Translations under genes and position numbers: made by a program
Origin: Phormidium ambiguum IAM M-71
Lineage (GTDB): Bacteria; Cyanobacteriota; Cyanobacteriia; Cyanobacteriales; Aerosakkonemataceae
DNA: 63,286 nucleotides
Reading direction: 5' to 3'
Assembly: GCF_001904725.1 (NCBI RefSeq)
Contig: NZ_MRCE01000038.1
Span: forward strand, 1 to 63,286
The notes under the pieces: generated by a model
Seen by the model: only the letters and a program-made list of their open reading frames with translations
Database searches by the model: none
What the model was told of the DNA's origin: nothing
In this document: in pieces, positions 59,194 through 63,286 of the stretch
How the letters are laid out: each line of letters opens with the position of its first letter
How positions within the stretch are numbered: the stretch's first letter is position 1

Positions 59194-61416
59194 TCAGGTG
59201 TTTTCCAATCGTCCTGCCAATAGGGTATAGCGTTCTTTATCTTTGACCTGCCGCACTGCAAGTCCAATTGCTTTGGGTGCTCCCACAATCACGGCTAATT
59301 GTTTGGCACGAGTCAGGGCAGTGTAGAACAAATTACGCGACAGCATCAGGAAGTGTGTCATATACAAAGGCACGATAACCACCGGATATTCAGACCCTTG
59401 GCTTTTGTGGATACTGATGCTCCAAGCCAATGCAATTTCATTTAGATCTGCCCAATCATAATTAACCAGGCGTTGATCAAATTGAATGGTGGCTTCCTGT
59501 TCCTCAGAATCGATCGCTACTATGGTTCCCAAATCCCCATTAAATACTTCGCGGTTGTAGTCATTCACCTGCTGAATAATGCGATCGCCCACTCTAAAAG
59601 TAATGCCCCCTCGCACCACTTCCGCTTTTTCAGGGCTAGCAGGATTGAGTAGTTGTTGCAATACACCATTGAGATTGCGCGTTCCAACTACGCCCCTGGT
59701 CATCGGACACAACACTTGCACGTCACGGGTTGGGTTAAAACCCCATTTGGGAATCAGGTCAACCAACAGATCGGAGATAGCTTGCACTCCATGTTCCGGT
59801 TCCGGCGCACCCCACCACAAACAATCGGATTGCGGATTAGGAGAAACTGATTCTAATTTTGGATACTGCCCTTGGTTGATGCGATGGGCATTGGTGACGA
59901 TCGCGCTACTCCGTGCCTGCCGAAATACCTGGGTCAGCCTCACTACGGGAATGCGGTTCGAGTCAATCAAATCCCGCAATACATTCCCTGGCCCTACCGA
60001 TGGCAATTGGTCAATATCTCCCACCACCAGCAATTGTGCATCGCTAGGAATCGCTTTGATGAGAGAATAAGCCAGAAACAAGTCAAGCATCGATGCTTCG
60101 TCGATGACAATTGCCTTAGCTGCGATCGGATTATCTTGATTGCGTTTAAATCCCATCATTTTTGGGTCAAATTCGAGCAATCTGTGAATAGTTTTCGCTT
60201 CCATGCCCGTCATCTCTCCCAATCGTTGTGCTGCCCTGCCTGTCGGTGCAGCTAGGGCGATCGATTTCCCCATTGCTTTCCAGAGTGCAACGATGGTGCG
60301 GGTAGTAAAAGTTTTCCCGGTTCCTGGCCCTCCAGTTAAAATCAAAATCCGCTCTCGTGCTGCCATTTGTACTGCTTGTTGTTGAGCTTCGCTGAGTACA
60401 GTGTTGGTCGCTCGTGCATAGCGATCGAGCCAATTAGAAACTCTGTTGCCATCAACTTCTAATGGATGCAACAGCAAACTTTGCAATTGTTTGGCTAAGT
60501 TTTCTTCTGCGATATAAAAAGGTTTTTGGTAACAAATAAATTGGTGCTGACGATTGCCTTGGACTGTCAGTTGGTCTTCCATTCCCATTTGGAAAATCAG
60601 GGTAGCAATTGTTTGTTCATCGGGTTGATAATCGGCTAACTTTAGGCGTTCTTTTGCTTGCAAAACTAATTCAGCGTGCGGTAGAAAGCAATGCCCATCT
60701 TCAGCTGCTTCTCCCAAAGTGTGAACGATACCTGCTCGGTAGCGAAATTCGGAATTGGGAGCGATGCCCAAGTTACGTGCGATCGCATCTGCGGTGATAA
60801 ATCCAATCCCGTAAATATCTGTTGCTAGTTGATAGGGATTTTCGGAAACGATGGCGATCGCCGCAGCGCCGTATTGTTTAAATATTTTGACGGCATAAGT
60901 TGTAGAGACACCGTGACTTTGTAAAAATACCATCACTTCTTTGATGGCTTTTTGGGTTTCCCAGGCTTGGCGAATCATAGTCACTCGCTTTTTGCCAATA
61001 CCGGGAACTTCGATCAGGCGATCGATTTGATGTTCAATTATCTCTAATGTTTCTAAGCCAAAATGAGTGACAATGCGTTTGGCATTTACCGGGCCAATGC
61101 CTTTTATTAAACCGCTACCCAAGTATTTTTCCATTCCTGTAAGTGTGGCGGGTTTGGTTTCGACGTATTGAGTAACTTGGAATTGAGTGCCGTATTTGGG
61201 ATGGTCGCGCCAGAAACCAATCAGCTTCAGAGTTTGTCCGGCTTGCAGATTGGCGAAGCTGCCGACGATGGTAAATAGGTCGCGTTCCCCTGGTACTTTC
61301 AGTCGTGCTACTGAATAACCTTCAGGGGAAGCAAAGGTAAGACGTTCCACAACACCTTGTATTTGTTCGGTGTGGATTGAAGTTGTGGATTGTGTTTGAA
61401 TGTTTGCACCAGACAC
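59194..61416 (-). CDS. recD2: RecD2-type ATP-dependent DNA helicase
   Basis: 740 residues, the normal size. An N-terminal OB-like part (VERLTFASPEGYSVARLKVP) and helix-hairpin-helix repeats (GIGPVNAKRIVTHFG, IEVPGIGKKRVTMIRQ-like) precede the SF1B helicase: Walker A ILTGGPGTGKTFTTRTI, AIVIDEASMLDLFLAY, VVGDIDQLPSVGPGNVL, LTQVFRQARSS and SIHKSQGSEYPVVIVPL. RecD2 unwinds DNA 5'-3' in repair without RecBC. Intact and monocistronic. Confidence 0.93.
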   Translation of the reverse strand: MSGANIQTQSTTSIHTEQIQGVVERLTFASPEGYSVARLKVPGERDLFTIVGSFANLQAGQTLKLIGFWRDHPKYGTQFQVTQYVETKPATLTGMEKYLGSGLIKGIGPVNAKRIVTHFGLETLEIIEHQIDRLIEVPGIGKKRVTMIRQAWETQKAIKEVMVFLQSHGVSTTYAVKIFKQYGAAAIAIVSENPYQLATDIYGIGFITADAIARNLGIAPNSEFRYRAGIVHTLGEAAEDGHCFLPHAELVLQAKERLKLADYQPDEQTIATLIFQMGMEDQLTVQGNRQHQFICYQKPFYIAEENLAKQLQSLLLHPLEVDGNRVSNWLDRYARATNTVLSEAQQQAVQMAARERILILTGGPGTGKTFTTRTIVALWKAMGKSIALAAPTGRAAQRLGEMTGMEAKTIHRLLEFDPKMMGFKRNQDNPIAAKAIVIDEASMLDLFLAYSLIKAIPSDAQLLVVGDIDQLPSVGPGNVLRDLIDSNRIPVVRLTQVFRQARSSAIVTNAHRINQGQYPKLESVSPNPQSDCLWWGAPEPEHGVQAISDLLVDLIPKWGFNPTRDVQVLCPMTRGVVGTRNLNGVLQQLLNPASPEKAEVVRGGITFRVGDRIIQQVNDYNREVFNGDLGTIVAIDSEEQEATIQFDQRLVNYDWADLNEIALAWSISIHKSQGSEYPVVIVPLYMTHFLMLSRNLFYTALTRAKQLAVIVGAPKAIGLAVRQVKDKERYTLLAGRLENT

Positions 61417-61628
61417 TAGCTTTTGTTATTTTTCCTTGGCTTATTTGTCACTAAATAATAAACTTTAAAACTACAAAATTGCTGATTTTATTATACAATA
61501 AAGTCAGGAAATATCTAAACTAAAAGTATGAATATTCCAATTAGTTAGCAACTATCAACAGGTAAAGTTATGAAATACGCTCAAAATCAACATAATCAAT
61601 AGTTTTCCAATTTAATTGATGCCAAAAT
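61417..61628. other. AT-rich intergenic stretch
   Basis: Promoter region of recD2; no gene or hairpin recognised. Confidence 0.4.
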
Positions 61629-62192
61629 TCAAACAAAAGGTGTTCCCCAAACATCCCAATTTTGCTTGTTAAAAGGTGATTTCCACTTAGCGATTAGTGC
61701 TGATTCTAGTTGTTGCCTTGGTTTAGTAGCGATCGGTGCTTCCCACCAAAATGTCATACAAATCGCAGTTTTTAATTGATGTGTACGATGCAAATTTTCG
61801 TAGTAACTAAGATATCTTTTGCAGTCATGTGTTCCCTTCCAGCGTTGGTTTGATTTACGGGTTTCACCAACATATAACAGTAGCGGCATTGCATTATCAA
61901 TGACAAAATATAGACAAGCTTCACCTGGCCCATCTACAGGCATTCGATAAAACGACATGGGTTGTAAAGTTAATGAAAATGGATCGATCGAATCTGGGTC
62001 AACGTGCGTTGGTGTCAAATCGAATAACGTTTGCTGCACTGCTGGTTGACTAACTTTCACCTGTTGTTGATATTCAAAAATGCGAGTTTTCCAAGCAACT
62101 AACGCATCACAACTCATGCTTAATGTCGGTTGCTGACTTTTGAAAACAGGTTCAGATTGGATGTCAAATAAACTCAGTTGTTCGGGTTCCAC
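61629..62192 (-). CDS. GIY-YIG nuclease-like protein
   Basis: 187 residues. After a polar N-terminal 90 residues comes a GIY-YIG-like core: ACLYFVIDNAMPLLLYVGET followed by KSNQRWKGTHDCKRYL and a late E in RQQLESALIAKWKSPFNKQN. The first Tyr pair reads LYF/LYVGE. The Arg (NQRW) and Glu positions are plausible. Role unknown; repair or a homing-type function is possible. Confidence 0.7.
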   Translation of the reverse strand: MEPEQLSLFDIQSEPVFKSQQPTLSMSCDALVAWKTRIFEYQQQVKVSQPAVQQTLFDLTPTHVDPDSIDPFSLTLQPMSFYRMPVDGPGEACLYFVIDNAMPLLLYVGETRKSNQRWKGTHDCKRYLSYYENLHRTHQLKTAICMTFWWEAPIATKPRQQLESALIAKWKSPFNKQNWDVWGTPFV

Positions 62193-62300
62193 GTTTTGAT
62201 TGCTATAACTAACATTTATGGTACATCGGCTTGCATTTGCTAGTTGCAGCGATCTCCCTAGTCAGAAGATGAGATGCACTCCTAAACCTTAAACAAAAAA

Positions 62301-62864
62301 TCAATGTTGAGCATCCCGAAGCTTATTTGATTTTGGCTGATTCCACACACCAGCTTTGGCAGCGATCGCTAACTTTTGCGCTTCTTCAAAAGATACGGGA
62401 TTGTAGCAACCAGCATGACGGTAGTAGACTAAACCACTTTTAAGCATTTCCTCTTGAAAATCAATATCACCCAAACTGTTGCGGACAAAAACCTCTGCTA
62501 TGATGTGACCGTCTTTGTTAGTTTTTACAGGCGTTACTTTGACTGTTCCGTTGGCTGCATCGACAAGCGATCGCAATTTAGCTTGAGACAACTGAGCAAA
62601 TGATTGTCCTGGTTTACCAGATGGTGCAACTTCAGGAATAGCAATGCCGCATAATTGTACTTGCTGGTTTTGATTACCTCGGCGGACAAGCATCGTAGCG
62701 CCATCAATGATGCTGGTTACTTGCCAGGTTTCGGATGAAGGGGCTTCTTGTCGCCCTGGTTGCTCAAACATCAGCTTTGTTTTCGTAGTAGCGGGCTGTT
62801 GGTAGTGCCAGAACAGATAACCAACTATAGCTGCGATCGGTAAAACGTTAATCCACTTGTTCAT
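62301..62864 (-). CDS. SNase-like protein with degraded active site, membrane-anchored
   Basis: 187 residues with an N-terminal hydrophobic anchor (VLPIAAIVGYLFW). The SNase fold is recognisable (VTSIIDGATMLVRRGNQNQQ, VQLCGIAIPEVAPSGKPGQS, AAKAGVWNQPKS), but the VRLxGIDAPE motif reads VQLCGIAIPE: the catalytic Arg is Gln and the metal Asp is Ala. So it is probably not a nuclease but a nucleic-acid- or protein-binding relative. Compare the intact enzyme at 56852. Confidence 0.78.
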   Translation of the reverse strand: MNKWINVLPIAAIVGYLFWHYQQPATTKTKLMFEQPGRQEAPSSETWQVTSIIDGATMLVRRGNQNQQVQLCGIAIPEVAPSGKPGQSFAQLSQAKLRSLVDAANGTVKVTPVKTNKDGHIIAEVFVRNSLGDIDFQEEMLKSGLVYYRHAGCYNPVSFEEAQKLAIAAKAGVWNQPKSNKLRDAQH

Positions 62865-62922
62865 GGGAAACTTAAATGAGTACCTTATTAGTGTTCCCTC
62901 GACCTGTTTTTAACCGATACTT

Positions 62923-63233
62923 TCAATCATTGTTTTGTGGTTTGACTCCCCAGTTTTTGATCCGTTCTTCACAATCTTTTTTAGCCTCCTCCAAACTGTT
63001 GAAATAATGACCAAATCCATACCCGCCAACTTCTAGGTTATGGCAGTAAACCCTGCTGTGTCTTCAGGAAATCGTTGTGCCATCTTCTCGATCGCATCTG
63101 CCACGTCCCTAGCTTTGATGTAATAACCCTGTCTTACCGTGAGGTTATCGTGTCCCAGGCAATCGTGCAGATAGGGCGTGTTCCGAGTACAACGGAATTC
63201 ATATAGTTCCTCTGAGCCATCCGGTTGCGTCAT
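62923..63233 (-). pseudogene. Small hypothetical protein, frameshifted
   Basis: ATG 63233 opens MTQPDGSEELYEFRCTRNTP, YLHDCLGHDNLTVRQGYYIK and ends its frame at 63033. One base lost near 63051 would let it continue YCHNLEVGGYGFGHYFNSLE then EAKKDCEERIKNWGVKPQ, stopping at 62923. The joined protein has about 103 residues and four cysteines. No family recognised. Either a small mutation or sequencing error. Confidence 0.6.
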
Positions 63234-63286
63234 AAGTAATTAGACAGAATTAATTACACAAATAAATAGTAGAATATTTTTAGATA

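Overview
The window is chromosomal-type DNA of a cyanobacterium. The evidence is the dense scatter of GCGATCGC/CGATCG (HIP1-like) sites, a GUN4-domain protein, many cyanobacteria-type conserved proteins and moderate-to-low GC. A filamentous, genome-rich lineage is likely but the genus cannot be read from the sequence. The region is strongly accessory: many genes are truncated, frameshifted or interrupted, and mobile-element remnants are frequent.

Layout. 1-53 is the 3' end of a group II intron. 535-3017 is a compact RNA-repair-like locus: a frameshifted polymerase-beta-type nucleotidyltransferase, a Thg1-like 3'-5' polymerase, and a second nucleotidyltransferase. 3028-6709 (minus) holds a HEAT-repeat protein, a cobalt-type nitrile hydratase (alpha, beta, accessory protein) and a CobW-family GTPase. 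6963-8005 is a decayed stretch with rsgA and DUF72 fragments. 8160-13703 carries an FAD monooxygenase whose C-terminal tail matches the tail of a downstream broken rifampin ADP-ribosyltransferase (arr), plus small secreted and hypothetical genes. 13810-17100 looks like a small integron-cassette cluster without an integrase: a leucyl-tRNA synthetase paralogue lacking the CP1 editing domain, an attC-like site, a TetR/DUF6463 divergent pair with twin operators, and a second attC-like site.

17325-27523 has a tandem NuiA-like gene with an internal stop, Tn3 and SIS remnants, a membrane transglutaminase-like protein, an N-truncated McrC, an SF2 helicase with a zinc-finger-like region, a frameshifted DUF3592 protein and a CoiA/GIY-YIG-like gene broken by a short palindromic repeat. 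27891-32168 is a Tn7-like transposon remnant (tnsB lacking its core, intact tnsC, truncated tniQ) interrupted by an ISL3-family IS. 32338-34575 encodes a four-domain cell-wall hydrolase without a signal peptide. 35079-39869 includes a pilin-like fusion protein, a small alarmone-hydrolase-like HD protein, a class III nucleotidyl cyclase, a MutY/MIG-like DNA glycosylase and a GUN4 protein.

40110-53486 is devoted to exported proteins: a ricin-B-type lectin, small secreted proteins and a 2539-residue multi-enzyme exoprotein (subtilisin, degenerate metzincin-like domain, CHAP, lipase-like hydrolase) followed by a parvulin-type isomerase. 53912-63233 has a PLD-SF2 helicase fusion, two SNase-like proteins, an aldo/keto reductase, RecD2 and a GIY-YIG protein.

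The candidates most worth a second look are the editing-less LeuRS in an attC-flanked setting, the paired 12-bp palindromic elements near 22.7-23.2 kb, the signal-less four-domain lysin, and the multi-enzyme exoprotein. Several single-base frameshifts lie in homopolymers, so read-level errors must be excluded before calling those genes dead.
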